A stretch of DNA of 64,000 nt from Verrucomicrobiaceae bacterium. Lineage in GTDB: Bacteria; Verrucomicrobiota; Verrucomicrobiia; Verrucomicrobiales; Verrucomicrobiaceae. Position numbers and translations under genes: made by a program. Below, piece after piece: positions 16,388 to 25,944 of the stretch. Where the stretch lies: contig JABTUN010000005.1 in the NCBI GenBank assembly GCA_015075365.1, positions 62,001 through 126,000 on the forward strand, given 5' to 3'. Within the stretch, counting starts at the first letter, position 1. Each line of letters begins with the position of its first letter. Under the pieces are notes generated by a model. The model was not told the DNA's origin. It worked only from the letters and a program-made list of their open reading frames with translations, and made no database searches.

Positions 16388-16522
16388 TCGTTACACACTT
16401 TCCGCCGCCGCACCCGCTCCTTCTCAGGGTCTCGAAGTCTCCCAGTCTCTCCGTCACCTCCTCTCGCTGTCTCGAAGCCTTGCTATCCGCATCACTCCCT
16501 GCTTGGATAGAAAATCTCCCGC

Positions 16523-19500
16523 ATGTCTCTACCTTCCTCCATTCGCGACAACCGTGCCAAGCGTGGCAGTGCTGCGGACTTCTTGAAAGGGGCGATCACC
16601 GAGCAATCCGCTCTCTCCTTCGTTTCGGCTTATTTTACGGTGCACGCCTTCCATGCACTGCGCACGGAACTGAGCAAAGCCACCGGCCTGCGCTTCCTGT
16701 TTGGGGAGCCGTCATTTGTCGCCTTGGTCGATGCGGACAAGGCCGAGTCAAAGCACTTTACCCTTACCGAAACGGGGCTGGGCCTCGAAAATACCCTTCC
16801 GCAACGCCGCCTCGCTCGTGAATGCGCCGATTGGATTCGGGAGAAGGTCGATATTCGCTCCGTGGTGCGGTCGGGCTTCCTGCACGGGAAACTGTTTCAC
16901 ATCCAGAATGGCAATGCCGCACAGGCGCTGCTGGGCAGTTCCAATTTCACCGTGCCGGGGCTTGGTCTTCATCCCAATCCCGCCTCAAACAACGTCGAAC
17001 TCAACATCGTCGTCGATTCCGACCGGGACCGCGCCGATTTGCTCGCGTGGTTCGACGAGCTTTGGAATGACAAAGGCCTCGTTGCCGATGTGAAGGACGA
17101 GGTGCTTCGCCATCTGGAGCGCCTCTATGGCAATCAGACACCGCAGTTCATCTACTACCTGACGCTGTTCCACCTGTTCCAGCCCTACTTGAACAACGCC
17201 GACGACCTCGACAAGGCGTTGAGCAAAGTGGCGCTGCCAGACACCGGGATTTGGAACGCCTTGTTCTCCTTCCAGAAGGATGGGGCCAAAGCCTGCATCA
17301 ATAAAATCCTCGCCACCAACGGCTGCATTCTGGCCGACAGCGTCGGTCTGGGAAAGACCTACACCGCACTCGCCATCATCAAGTTCTTCGAGTTGCGCAA
17401 CGAGCGCGTGCTCGTGCTCTGCCCGAAAAAACTCCGGCGCAACTGGACCGTTTATCGCAGCAACACCTCCCTCAATCCCTTCGACAAGGACCGCTTCCGT
17501 TACGACGTGCTGTCCCACACGGACCTCTCCCGGACAAATGGAACCGTCGGCGATCTCGATCTCTCCGTCATCAACTGGGCCGCCTATGACCTCGTGGTCA
17601 TCGACGAGTCGCACAACTTCCGAAACAACAAGCAGGCCGCCACACGCCCCGGCGAGCCGCCAAAGCGCAGCCGTTACCAGCGGCTCATGGAGGACATCAT
17701 CACCTCCGGCCAGCGCACCAAGGTTCTTCTCCTCTCGGCCACGCCGGTGAACAACCAGCTCTCAGATCTTCGAAATCAGATTTCCTTCATCGCTGGCGGA
17801 GATGTCACGCGGGATCAGGATGCGGATGAGGCCTTCGCTCAGTCCTTGGAGATTCCATCGGTCAAAGAGACCACCCGCATCGCGCAGATGCACTTCACCA
17901 ACTGGGCAAAGAAGAAGCCCGAGAACCGCACCACCAAGGAACTCTTGCTGGCCATCGGTGGTGACTTCTTCAAGCTGCTCGACGGCTTGAGCATCGCCCG
18001 CTCACGCAAGCAAATCACCACCTACTACAAGGACGAGATGAAGCGCCTCGGCGGGTTTCCGAAACGTCCCGCTCCCATCGCGATCCATCCCCCCATTGAC
18101 CTCCGGGACAAGTTCATCTCCTTCGAGCAGCTCAACAATGAGATCAGTGAGCTGAAGCTCGCTCTCTACCTGCCCACCGTGTATTTGCGCAAAGACCTGC
18201 CCAAGGCGCTGCTGGATGCCTATCAGGACAAGATCCTCGGCGGATTCACGCAGGAAGGCCGCGAGAAGATTCTCGTTGCCATGATGAAGGTGAACTTCCT
18301 CAAACGCCTCGAAAGCTCGGTGGACTCCTTCCGTCTGACCTTGCAGCGCACCATTCAGAAGATCGATCGGTTGGAGGAGCGTGTCGACCGCTTCGAGACC
18401 CATCAGGAGGAGCACACTGAGATCGACTACGACAGCCTCGCTCCGGATCAGTTTGAGGACCCGGACTTTGATGCCGAGGACTTCACCATTGGCGGACGCC
18501 GCCGCATTCACCTCGCCCATTTAAAGCTCGATGAGTGGATGAAGAATGTCCGCCATGACCGCGCCCAACTCCAGTTCCTGCTCGACAAGACGGAGAAGGT
18601 GAAGCCGGACCGCGATGCGAAGCTCGCCGAGCTGCGGAACCGCATCGTTCACAAGGTCTCCAATCCTTCCGTCAATACGGATGGCAAAGCGGTTCGGAAA
18701 GTCCTCATCTTCACGGCCTTCGCGGACACCGCTCGTTACCTTTACGATCAGTTGGCCGCTTGGGCTCATGACACGCTGCACATCCACGCGGCACTGGTCG
18801 TTGGCGATGGCGGAAACCTGACGACTCTGGGCTCATCGGACTTCGACGACATTCTCACGAACTTCTCCCCACTGTCGAAGCGCCGCGCCGACCAGCCCCG
18901 CTTTCCACAGACCGAGGAGATCGATCTGCTCATCGCCACGGATTGCATCAGCGAGGGCCAGAACCTCCAGGACTGCGACCTCCTCATCAATTACGACATT
19001 CACTGGAACCCTGTCCGCATTATTCAGCGCTTCGGTCGTATTGACCGTATCGGCTCACGCAATGAAGCCGTCCATTTGATCAATTTCTGGCCGGTGGCCG
19101 ATTTGGACCTGTATCTGAATGTAAAGCACCGCGTCGAGGCCCGCATGGCCTTGGCCGACATCGCCGCCACCCAGTCGGACAATCTTCTGGAGCCCAAGCA
19201 GCTCGAAGACCTCATCACGGAAGACCTCCGTTTCCGCAATCAGCAGCTCAAGCGGCTCAAGGACGAAGTGCTCGATCTGGAGGACTTCACCGATTCCCCC
19301 AGCCTCACGGACTTCTCCTTGGATGAGTTCCGGCTGGACCTGCTTCAGTTCCTCGAAAGTCGGCGGCAGGAGTTGGAGGAGGCACCTTTGGGGCTCTACG
19401 CCGTCGTTCCGCCAAAGCCTGCGGAGATGCCCGGTGCCCGGCCTGGCACCTTGTTCTGCCTGCGCCGCAGCGGCAGCGCCTCGGCGGAGAAGCCCTCCTC

Positions 19501-19876
19501 GCGCGAGAATCTCAATCTCCTAGCGCCGCACTTCCTCGTCTATGTGCTCGATGACGGCACGGTGCGCTACACCTTCACCCAGCCGAAGGAGGCACTGCTA
19601 CTCCTGCGAGGTCTGGCCGCTGGTCATGCCAGCGCCTTCGACCAGCTTTGCGATCTCTTTGACCAGCAGACGGAAAACGGCGCGGACATGTCCCACCACA
19701 GCCAGCTCATCCGTGCCGCCCTCCGCTCCATCGAGAGCACCTTCCAGCGCCGCGCTGCCACCGCTCTGCTCTCCAGTCGCAGCGGTCTGCTGCCGCTGGC
19801 GGATGATGTGCCTCAGGCCACATCCCAAGACTGGGAACTGGTGACTTGGCTCGTCGTCCTTGCTCCATCGTCGTGA
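16523..19876 (+). CDS. PLD-SNF2 helicase (defence-type Superfamily 2 translocase)
   Basis: DNA translocase/helicase of 1117 aa. The N-terminal domain (about residues 15-190) is phospholipase D-like with a single half-site, H121-x-K123 and later GSSN (N141); a PLD nuclease needs two such sites, so it would have to dimerise. The SNF2-type helicase follows: Walker A GLGKT (K278), DESH (D361), motif III SAT (S405), and in the second lobe TDCISEGQNLQDCD and motif VI QRFGRIDRIG (from Q835). It opens a plus-strand cluster with a toxin-antitoxin pair and a large adenine methyltransferase, the arrangement of a methylation-linked phage defence system. DISARM DrmD is a SNF2 helicase and DrmC a separate PLD protein; here the two activities are in one chain. 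Confidence 0.93.
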   Translation: MSLPSSIRDNRAKRGSAADFLKGAITEQSALSFVSAYFTVHAFHALRTELSKATGLRFLFGEPSFVALVDADKAESKHFTLTETGLGLENTLPQRRLARECADWIREKVDIRSVVRSGFLHGKLFHIQNGNAAQALLGSSNFTVPGLGLHPNPASNNVELNIVVDSDRDRADLLAWFDELWNDKGLVADVKDEVLRHLERLYGNQTPQFIYYLTLFHLFQPYLNNADDLDKALSKVALPDTGIWNALFSFQKDGAKACINKILATNGCILADSVGLGKTYTALAIIKFFELRNERVLVLCPKKLRRNWTVYRSNTSLNPFDKDRFRYDVLSHTDLSRTNGTVGDLDLSVINWAAYDLVVIDESHNFRNNKQAATRPGEPPKRSRYQRLMEDIITSGQRTKVLLLSATPVNNQLSDLRNQISFIAGGDVTRDQDADEAFAQSLEIPSVKETTRIAQMHFTNWAKKKPENRTTKELLLAIGGDFFKLLDGLSIARSRKQITTYYKDEMKRLGGFPKRPAPIAIHPPIDLRDKFISFEQLNNEISELKLALYLPTVYLRKDLPKALLDAYQDKILGGFTQEGREKILVAMMKVNFLKRLESSVDSFRLTLQRTIQKIDRLEERVDRFETHQEEHTEIDYDSLAPDQFEDPDFDAEDFTIGGRRRIHLAHLKLDEWMKNVRHDRAQLQFLLDKTEKVKPDRDAKLAELRNRIVHKVSNPSVNTDGKAVRKVLIFTAFADTARYLYDQLAAWAHDTLHIHAALVVGDGGNLTTLGSSDFDDILTNFSPLSKRRADQPRFPQTEEIDLLIATDCISEGQNLQDCDLLINYDIHWNPVRIIQRFGRIDRIGSRNEAVHLINFWPVADLDLYLNVKHRVEARMALADIAATQSDNLLEPKQLEDLITEDLRFRNQQLKRLKDEVLDLEDFTDSPSLTDFSLDEFRLDLLQFLESRRQELEEAPLGLYAVVPPKPAEMPGARPGTLFCLRRSGSASAEKPSSRENLNLLAPHFLVYVLDDGTVRYTFTQPKEALLLLRGLAAGHASAFDQLCDLFDQQTENGADMSHHSQLIRAALRSIESTFQRRAATALLSSRSGLLPLADDVPQATSQDWELVTWLVVLAPSS

Positions 19877-19934
19877 GTGACGGTGTTCTGACTTTGTCAT
19901 TGGCGAAAATTCCCGCTGTGACTACTCTCTCTTC

Positions 19935-20174
19935 ATGACCATCACCCTTCCAGACATGCCAAGCCTCTCCTCCTTGGGGGAGCCTGCCATCCTTCTTGAT
20001 CTCGCCTGTGGGGCCTATGCCGCAGGCCATCTTTCCCGCCAGTCCGCAGCCGATGTGGCAGGCGTCAGCCGGCTGGATTTCGATGAGGCTCTGTATGCCC
20101 GGCGCATCTCGAACTTCACCGAGGAATCGCTGGCCCAGGATTTGGAAACCCTCCGCGCTCTCGGCCTCCGGTGA
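19935..20174 (+). CDS. UPF0175-family antitoxin-like protein
   Basis: Protein of 79 aa fitting UPF0175 (PF03683): a short helical protein with LACGAYAAGHLSRQSAADVAGVSRLDFDEAL, which forms a small helix-turn-helix, and a C-terminal tail that should contact the toxin. UPF0175 genes commonly sit directly before DUF3368 PIN genes and are treated as their antitoxins. Here the stop overlaps the GTG start of the DUF3368 gene (GTGA). The pair is inserted between helicase and methyltransferase, in the same orientation. Confidence 0.85.
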   Translation: MTITLPDMPSLSSLGEPAILLDLACGAYAAGHLSRQSAADVAGVSRLDFDEALYARRISNFTEESLAQDLETLRALGLR

Positions 20175-20662
20175 TCGTCGTTTCGGACACCTCGGTGATT
20201 CTGAACCTGTGCTTTCTCGGCCAGGAAGCCCTGCTGTCCCAGCTCTTCGGCACGGTGGTGGCACCGCCGCAGGTGGAGGCCGAGTTTGCCCGCCTTGCAT
20301 CGGCGGATGCCCGGTTTCAGGGGCTGGTGTTCCCGGCCTTCATTCAGCGCTGCCCGCCGAAGACCACGGCGCATGCCTGGGCGCATTCGCCCGTGCTTCA
20401 TGGCGGTGAAATAGCAGCGCTCTCGCTGGCCTTGGAGTTGGGAGCCGATCTGGTGCTCATGGATGAGATGGAGGGGCGGGCCGCTGCTGCCGCGCTGCAT
20501 CTGCGCACCATGGGCCTGCTGGGCATTCTGGCACAGGCCCGCAGCCGCTCACTGATTCCCGCCATCACGCCCTTGCTGGATCGCCTTCAGACCGGCGCTC
20601 GCTTCTGGATCTCCCCCTCGCTCCGCAAGGCCGTCCTGCTCGCCGCTGGCGAGGCTTCCTGA
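20171..20662 (+). CDS. DUF3368 PIN-domain toxin-like nuclease
   Basis: PIN-fold protein of 163 aa, family DUF3368 (PF11848), a predicted RNase toxin. The N terminus IVVSDTSVILNL gives the first acidic residue (D6) and S/T-N pattern, HGGEIAALSLALELGA the central Glu, and LVLMDEMEGR the C-terminal acidic cluster; the PIN metal site is therefore intact. The GTG start at 20171 overlaps the UPF0175 stop, giving the usual antitoxin-first coupling. A gap of 41 bp separates it from the methyltransferase. It may act as an addiction module that keeps the island in place or as a functional part of it. Confidence 0.85.
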   Translation: MIVVSDTSVILNLCFLGQEALLSQLFGTVVAPPQVEAEFARLASADARFQGLVFPAFIQRCPPKTTAHAWAHSPVLHGGEIAALSLALELGADLVLMDEMEGRAAAAALHLRTMGLLGILAQARSRSLIPAITPLLDRLQTGARFWISPSLRKAVLLAAGEAS

Positions 20663-20703
20663 CCTTCGTATTCGCCATTCTGATTTCGTCCTTCTCGCCC
20701 GTC

Positions 20704-23700
20704 ATGCCCGCCGACCTCCGCGCTTCCATTAAGTCCGCACTATCCGCCTTCGCGGCCTCCCCCCTGCGCAGCGCTGCCACGGACCTCTTCCACACCCTCG
20801 GCTACCAAAGCGTCCGAACGCTCTCGGTGGATTCTCTTGCCCAGCTCCAGGAACACCTCGACCCACACAGTTCCTTAACAGAGCAAACCGCCCTTCTCTC
20901 CCGTTGGCGCTCGGTGCATCTCCTCTTTCAGCTATCTGAGGCTGAAATCAAAGCCGGGACCGACGGGCAGCTCAACTTGGGCATGGCCGCTCCGTGGGAG
21001 TCGAAGGACGTGCGCTCCTACGTCTTCTTCGCCCTTGACCTCGCGCCACGCGCCGATGGCAGCCGGTCCACGCGCACCGAGCTTTCGCAAATCACCCGTG
21101 CCTTGAACCGGCTCGTTCCCATGCCCGTGCTCGTGCTTTTCCGGCATGGAGTCACTGTCTCACTCGCTATCATAAATCGTCGGAAGAACATGAAGGACGG
21201 CACGCGCGATGTGCTCACCCGCGTCTCGCTCATCCGAGACATCGACTGTGCCCAGCCGCACCGCGCGCACCTTGACCTGCTCCGCCGCTTCGCGCTTCAC
21301 AGTCTGCGCGAGGAAAGCGGTGTCATCCGCACCTTCTCCGATCTCGACAACGCCTGGCAGAAGCTCCTCTCCACCCAGGAACTCAACCAGCGCTTCTACC
21401 GCGAACTTGTGGACTGGTTCAATTGGACGAAAACCGAAATCAAACTCGCCCGACTTCCCGACCACACCGAGGACAACTCCCGTAATCGCGACATCGCCAC
21501 GCAGCAGTTCACCGTCCGTCTTATATGCCGCACTCTCTTCGCGTGGTTTTTGAAAGAGATGCGCCTCGTCCCGCCTGAGTTGCTAGAGCTTTACGATACA
21601 GCCGACCAACGGCGGGTTCTAACAGCCGGCAACTACAACCCACATGGTAATGACTACTACCGCGGCGTTCTCCAAAACATCTTCTTCCAAGCCCTCAACC
21701 GCCCGATGGACCAACGCCGCAAGGCCGGCCCGGAAGCTGCCAGTGACCGCACTGTCACCAAGGTTGAGCTAAAAAAACTCGCCTACCTCGGAAAAAACCA
21801 CCTGTCCGAAAATTTCGACTACGACCTCTTCGACCGCATCCCCTATCTCAACGGGGGCCTCTTCGACGCGCTTCCGGAGGACAACGCCTCCGACACCATC
21901 GAAGACGGCGCGCTCCGCATTCCGAACAAGCTCTTCTATGCGAAGCGTGAGGATGGCTTCACTATCAGTGTCGGCACAGCGCGCCGTCCGCAGCAACGTC
22001 CCGTCGAGGGCCTCAATCGCATCTTCGACCGCTACCGCTTCACCGTCGATGAAAACACCCCGCTTGACGAAGATGTCGCCCTCGACCCCGAACTCCTCGG
22101 CCTCGTCTTCGAGAACCTCCTCGCCGAAATCGACCCCGACGACGAAGCAGCCGCCGAGAGCGCCCGCAAAGCCTCCGGTTCCTATTACACCCCGCGCCGC
22201 ATCGTGGACTACATGGTCAATGAAGCGCTCCACCTCCATCTACGCACCGAGTTCGAGAAAGCGAACGCCTCTCGCGATGACCTCCGGCTCCTCAGCCGCC
22301 TCTGCTACGAGCTGCCGGATGATGCCGATTTCTCCGCCATCGCCGACCGTGTGGTGGATACGCTGGATGCAGTCCGTGTCCTTGACCCCGCGTGCGGCTC
22401 TGGTGCGTTCCCGATGGGCATGCTGCACCGCATGGTCGAACTGCTCGACCGTGTGGACAAAGACAACCAGCGCTGGCTTCAGCGCCTGCTGGCCCGTGTC
22501 CCGATGCTGGCCCGTGATGCATTTGCGCAGCAATTGGCCGACAAGAGCCATAACTACCTCCGCAAGCTCGGCCTCATCCAAAAGAACCTCTACGGCCTGG
22601 ACATCCAGCCGCTCGCCGCGCTGATCGCCAAGCTCCGCTTCTTCCTCACCCTCGTCATTGAGCAGGAAGTCCACCCCGCCGACCGCGCTCACAACTATGG
22701 GTTGCAAGCCCTGCCGAATCTTGAAACCAATCTCCTCTGCGCCAATACCCTCAGCGATTCCGCCCACGGTCTGCTCTCAGGCCCTGTCCTGCGCGAACTC
22801 CGCGAGGCCCGTGAGGAATACTATCAGCCGAATACCAGTCGGCAGCGTCGCGACGCCCTCGCCCTTATCATAGGCGGCAAGCTAGCAACGCTCTTCCCCG
22901 GCTTCGCCGAAAAGACCAAAGGCATCGTCCCCACTGGCGTAACCCGTCTCGACCAGGAAAACATGCGCCAACAGCAGGACGCCCTGTGGCTCGCCGAGTG
23001 GTTCAAGCATGCCACCGTCGCCGCCCCGTTCTTCAACGTGGAAACCTTCTTCCCCGAGTTAATCGGCGAAGGTGCGGCTGGCCATCCCGCGCCCTTCCAT
23101 ATCGTCATTGGCAATCCCCCTTATGGCGGCACGAAAATCCCCGACCAGGTGAAGGACGCCTTCGGCCTCGGCTCGAAGGACCCCTACGGTGCCTTCATCG
23201 CCCGCTTCATGGGCGACCCGCAGCGGCCCAGCCCGCTCGCAGAGGGCGGCGTGCTCGCCTACATCGTCAGCGATACTTTCATGACCATCAAGACTCACCG
23301 CCCTCTGCGCGAGCAGATGCTCCGGCACCGTGTCCACAAGATGATTCGTGTTTCTGGCGATACCTTCCGCGCCACCGTCAATTGTGCCGTCATCCTCTGC
23401 CAGCGCGGCCCTGCGTCGTCCGAGCAAACTTGCCAAATGGCCGACCTCACCAACGTCTCCATCCACGACCAATACGAGCGATTCCTCCACCTCCTCTACC
23501 AGACTGAGGGCACCGGCCAGATGAGCCGCCGCCAAAACATCTCCAACCAGACTTACGCTCTCTACCACTACCGCCAGAGCCTCATCCCCACCAACTCAAA
23601 CCTCCCGTTCTTCGTCGCCTCGCCCAAGCTCTTCGTGCTGATGAACGACACCACCGCCCCGGCGAAGACTGAAAGCATTGAAGGTGAGCGCGTGCCGGTT

Positions 23701-25383
23701 CGCACGTTGAACTTAAATGGAAACGACGTGCGGCTCGTGAAACTCGGCGACATCGGTGAGGTGAAAGTCGGCCTGCAAACAGGTGATAACGACGCTTATT
23801 TGTTTCAAAATCCCGATGCTCGCGGCACCTATCGTTCAATCGAAGATTACCGCGAGTTCTTACTCTCCTACGCGGAGCTTGAGCGCATCCGCTCGGACGA
23901 ACGAGTGCGCAACGAGGTTGTAAATCGCGGTATATCGAAGGACGACAAGAAGTCTCCATGCTACTTCGGCGGACGCTACATTGTCCCTTACGACAAGGGC
24001 GGCGAATCCGACAGCGCCGAAGGCTGGATGCCGAACTACTGGGTTCCTACGGACTACTTTATTGATTGGAGTGAGTGGGCTGTTCAGCGGATGAAAACGC
24101 TGACTCTACGTGAAAAGAATCGCTTGAACGGCAAGGAAGGAGGTAACGATAAACTGACCTCCCGGTTCCAGAACACCGAGTTCTATTTTCGATTAGGCGT
24201 TACGTTCTCGGATACTGGCTTCTACGCTCCGACTTTTCGCATCAATGGTGGCGCAGTGTTCGATGTGATGGGCATGACGCTTTTTGGAGCATTCGAGCCC
24301 TTTGGGACATGTGCTCAGCTATCGTCAAAGCTAACTCGCTTCCTCATCAAGAATTTCGTAAATGCTTCAGTTCACACCCAAGTCGAGGGTCTCAAGCCAA
24401 TCCCAGTTCCGAGACTAAATCGACACTCCGACAGTCTCCGGGACCAAGCAACATCCATCGTTGAGAAGCAACGCGCGAACCCGCGCTATGACTACGCGAG
24501 CAACGAGCAGTTGGAAATCGACCGGCTGGTGTATGCCGCCTACGGGCTGAACGAGGCGGACATCCGGGAGGTAGAGGACTGGTATGCGCGGCGTTACCCG
24601 AAGCTGGCGCAGGCCCAGCGTCGCGCCCTCGCCGCCAAGCAGGGCAAGACTGAGGAGCAACTCCTCGCCCGCCCCGTCCTGCATCTCTACTGCGACGAAA
24701 GCCGCCACCTCCCCCACGACCGCGAGCCCTTCATGCTCCTTGGCCTTGTCTCCTGCCCGGCGGACAAAGTGCGCGCCTACCACCTCGAACTCCGCGCCCT
24801 CTGTCGCGAGCATGGCCTGACTGACGATTACGAGATGAAGTGGACGCACGTCCGCCCCGGCAAGCTGCCCTTTTACCAAGCGGTGCTCGCGTGGTTCCTC
24901 GCTAAGGAAGACCTTACCTTCCGCGCTCTGTTGCTGCCGGACAAAGCCCAGGTTTTTCAGCGTCTGCCGGAAGACAGCCAGGACATGGCCTACTACCGCC
25001 TCTACTCCCAGCTCCTCCGCACCGCCATAGAACCCGAGGCGAGCTATCGCGCCTTCCTCGACCAGAAAGACACTCGCGGGGGCGAAAAAGTCCGTGAGTT
25101 GGAAAACCTCATGCGCCGCCACACGGACGACTCCGACGGCAAAACTGTTCTCGGCCTGCAACAAATCCAAAGCCACGAAGCCCGCTTGCTCCAGCTTGCC
25201 GATTTGCTGCTCGGAGCCGTGGGTGCCGCCCACCGGGCCGCGCCTCTATCCACCGCCAAGCAGTCTCTAGTAACACAGATCGTGGACGGCATTGGCTGCC
25301 CATTGAATTGGGACACAGCCGCATTCTCCCGCAAACTCGCCACCGCCACATACCGCGACTTCGACTCCCTCGTTACCACATGA
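20704..25383 (+). CDS. Large N6-adenine DNA methyltransferase (Eco57I/PglX-like) fused to a DUF3800 domain
   Basis: Protein of 1559 aa. The N-terminal 500 residues have no motif I can name with confidence. The methyltransferase core has the SAM-binding motif I DPACGSGAF (D561) and catalytic motif IV NPPYGG (N804), the order of gamma-class N6-adenine enzymes such as Eco57I and BREX PglX. The following 830-1310 region, with a SDTGFYAPTFRINGGAVFD stretch, is the likely target-recognition part and is visibly richer in A/T at 23.7-24.5 kb. From about residue 1325 a DUF3800 domain starts with LYCDES (D1331), continues with DDYEMKWTHV and LLLPDKAQ, and ends with QSHEARLLQLADLLLGAV; DUF3800 is a predicted RNase H-like nuclease family. 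DUF3800 normally stands alone, so the fusion is unusual. The stop overlaps the next start (ATGA). Confidence 0.92.
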   Translation: MPADLRASIKSALSAFAASPLRSAATDLFHTLGYQSVRTLSVDSLAQLQEHLDPHSSLTEQTALLSRWRSVHLLFQLSEAEIKAGTDGQLNLGMAAPWESKDVRSYVFFALDLAPRADGSRSTRTELSQITRALNRLVPMPVLVLFRHGVTVSLAIINRRKNMKDGTRDVLTRVSLIRDIDCAQPHRAHLDLLRRFALHSLREESGVIRTFSDLDNAWQKLLSTQELNQRFYRELVDWFNWTKTEIKLARLPDHTEDNSRNRDIATQQFTVRLICRTLFAWFLKEMRLVPPELLELYDTADQRRVLTAGNYNPHGNDYYRGVLQNIFFQALNRPMDQRRKAGPEAASDRTVTKVELKKLAYLGKNHLSENFDYDLFDRIPYLNGGLFDALPEDNASDTIEDGALRIPNKLFYAKREDGFTISVGTARRPQQRPVEGLNRIFDRYRFTVDENTPLDEDVALDPELLGLVFENLLAEIDPDDEAAAESARKASGSYYTPRRIVDYMVNEALHLHLRTEFEKANASRDDLRLLSRLCYELPDDADFSAIADRVVDTLDAVRVLDPACGSGAFPMGMLHRMVELLDRVDKDNQRWLQRLLARVPMLARDAFAQQLADKSHNYLRKLGLIQKNLYGLDIQPLAALIAKLRFFLTLVIEQEVHPADRAHNYGLQALPNLETNLLCANTLSDSAHGLLSGPVLRELREAREEYYQPNTSRQRRDALALIIGGKLATLFPGFAEKTKGIVPTGVTRLDQENMRQQQDALWLAEWFKHATVAAPFFNVETFFPELIGEGAAGHPAPFHIVIGNPPYGGTKIPDQVKDAFGLGSKDPYGAFIARFMGDPQRPSPLAEGGVLAYIVSDTFMTIKTHRPLREQMLRHRVHKMIRVSGDTFRATVNCAVILCQRGPASSEQTCQMADLTNVSIHDQYERFLHLLYQTEGTGQMSRRQNISNQTYALYHYRQSLIPTNSNLPFFVASPKLFVLMNDTTAPAKTESIEGERVPVRTLNLNGNDVRLVKLGDIGEVKVGLQTGDNDAYLFQNPDARGTYRSIEDYREFLLSYAELERIRSDERVRNEVVNRGISKDDKKSPCYFGGRYIVPYDKGGESDSAEGWMPNYWVPTDYFIDWSEWAVQRMKTLTLREKNRLNGKEGGNDKLTSRFQNTEFYFRLGVTFSDTGFYAPTFRINGGAVFDVMGMTLFGAFEPFGTCAQLSSKLTRFLIKNFVNASVHTQVEGLKPIPVPRLNRHSDSLRDQATSIVEKQRANPRYDYASNEQLEIDRLVYAAYGLNEADIREVEDWYARRYPKLAQAQRRALAAKQGKTEEQLLARPVLHLYCDESRHLPHDREPFMLLGLVSCPADKVRAYHLELRALCREHGLTDDYEMKWTHVRPGKLPFYQAVLAWFLAKEDLTFRALLLPDKAQVFQRLPEDSQDMAYYRLYSQLLRTAIEPEASYRAFLDQKDTRGGEKVRELENLMRRHTDDSDGKTVLGLQQIQSHEARLLQLADLLLGAVGAAHRAAPLSTAKQSLVTQIVDGIGCPLNWDTAAFSRKLATATYRDFDSLVTT

Positions 25384-25880
25384 GCTCCCCTACCTGGCTA
25401 CCCACCCGGCTCGACCGGGCCACATATTCCGACGAGGCATCCCTCGAAGCCGCCGCGTGGGCAGTCTTCCAGCAAGATTTCGCTAGTGCGCCCTCTTTCC
25501 GCACCGAGCGCGTCAATATCAACCGCCAGCCTCATCCGGCTCGTGCTGACCGCCACCACAGCTACTGGCACGCCGTCACCGAAGGCCAGCCCGAAGATGC
25601 CCGCACCACGCCCGAGACGGAGCGCCTCGAACGCATGCCGTGGGCCCGCCCGGTCATCGAAAACGAGGCCTGCCCTCACTCCTCAATCAAGGTGTGGAGC
25701 AACCAGCGGCAAGGGAACACTCATGTCTGCATCTGGTTCGACCGGATCAACTACCTTGTCGTGCTCAAGCAGCTCTCGACCAATTATCTTCTGAAAACCA
25801 CCTACAGCCCCGAATCCCGCAGGAGACAGCAGCTTCACAAAGAATATGCCGCATGGAAAAAAAGCGGGGCACGGCTGTGA
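25380..25880 (+). CDS. Small hypothetical protein, possibly a BECR-fold (RelE/barnase-like) RNase
   Basis: Protein of 166 aa starting at the ATG that overlaps the methyltransferase stop by 4 bp, so it is surely co-translated. The frame extends upstream, but only within the methyltransferase. The C-terminal half (HSSIKVWSNQRQGNTHVCIW, YLVVLKQLSTNYLLKTTYSP, RRRQQLHKEY) has the strand-strand-basic-helix layout of phage barnase/EndoU/ColicinE5-D/RelE-like (BECR) nucleases. This is a pattern-level guess. It could be the effector of the methyltransferase module or a separate toxin. Confidence 0.6.
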   Translation: MSSPTWLPTRLDRATYSDEASLEAAAWAVFQQDFASAPSFRTERVNINRQPHPARADRHHSYWHAVTEGQPEDARTTPETERLERMPWARPVIENEACPHSSIKVWSNQRQGNTHVCIWFDRINYLVVLKQLSTNYLLKTTYSPESRRRQQLHKEYAAWKKSGARL

Positions 25881-25944
25881 ACCGTGCCCTAATGCACCTT
25901 CCGCATGGAGTGGATGTGACAATTAAAGTATCACCAGTTCCCGA

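Larger units (their letters stand above)
15022..16522. other. Gene-poor accessory border region
   Basis: About 1.5 kb without an intact gene. It holds, in order: two 36-bp direct repeats with a GTCAGA tract, purine-rich dispersed repeat sequence, the left 33-bp inverted repeat, a gene fragment, the minisatellite and a second possible fragment. The last 80 bp (16440-16522) are the probable promoter region of the helicase gene, but no box is clear enough to call. Confidence 0.8.
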
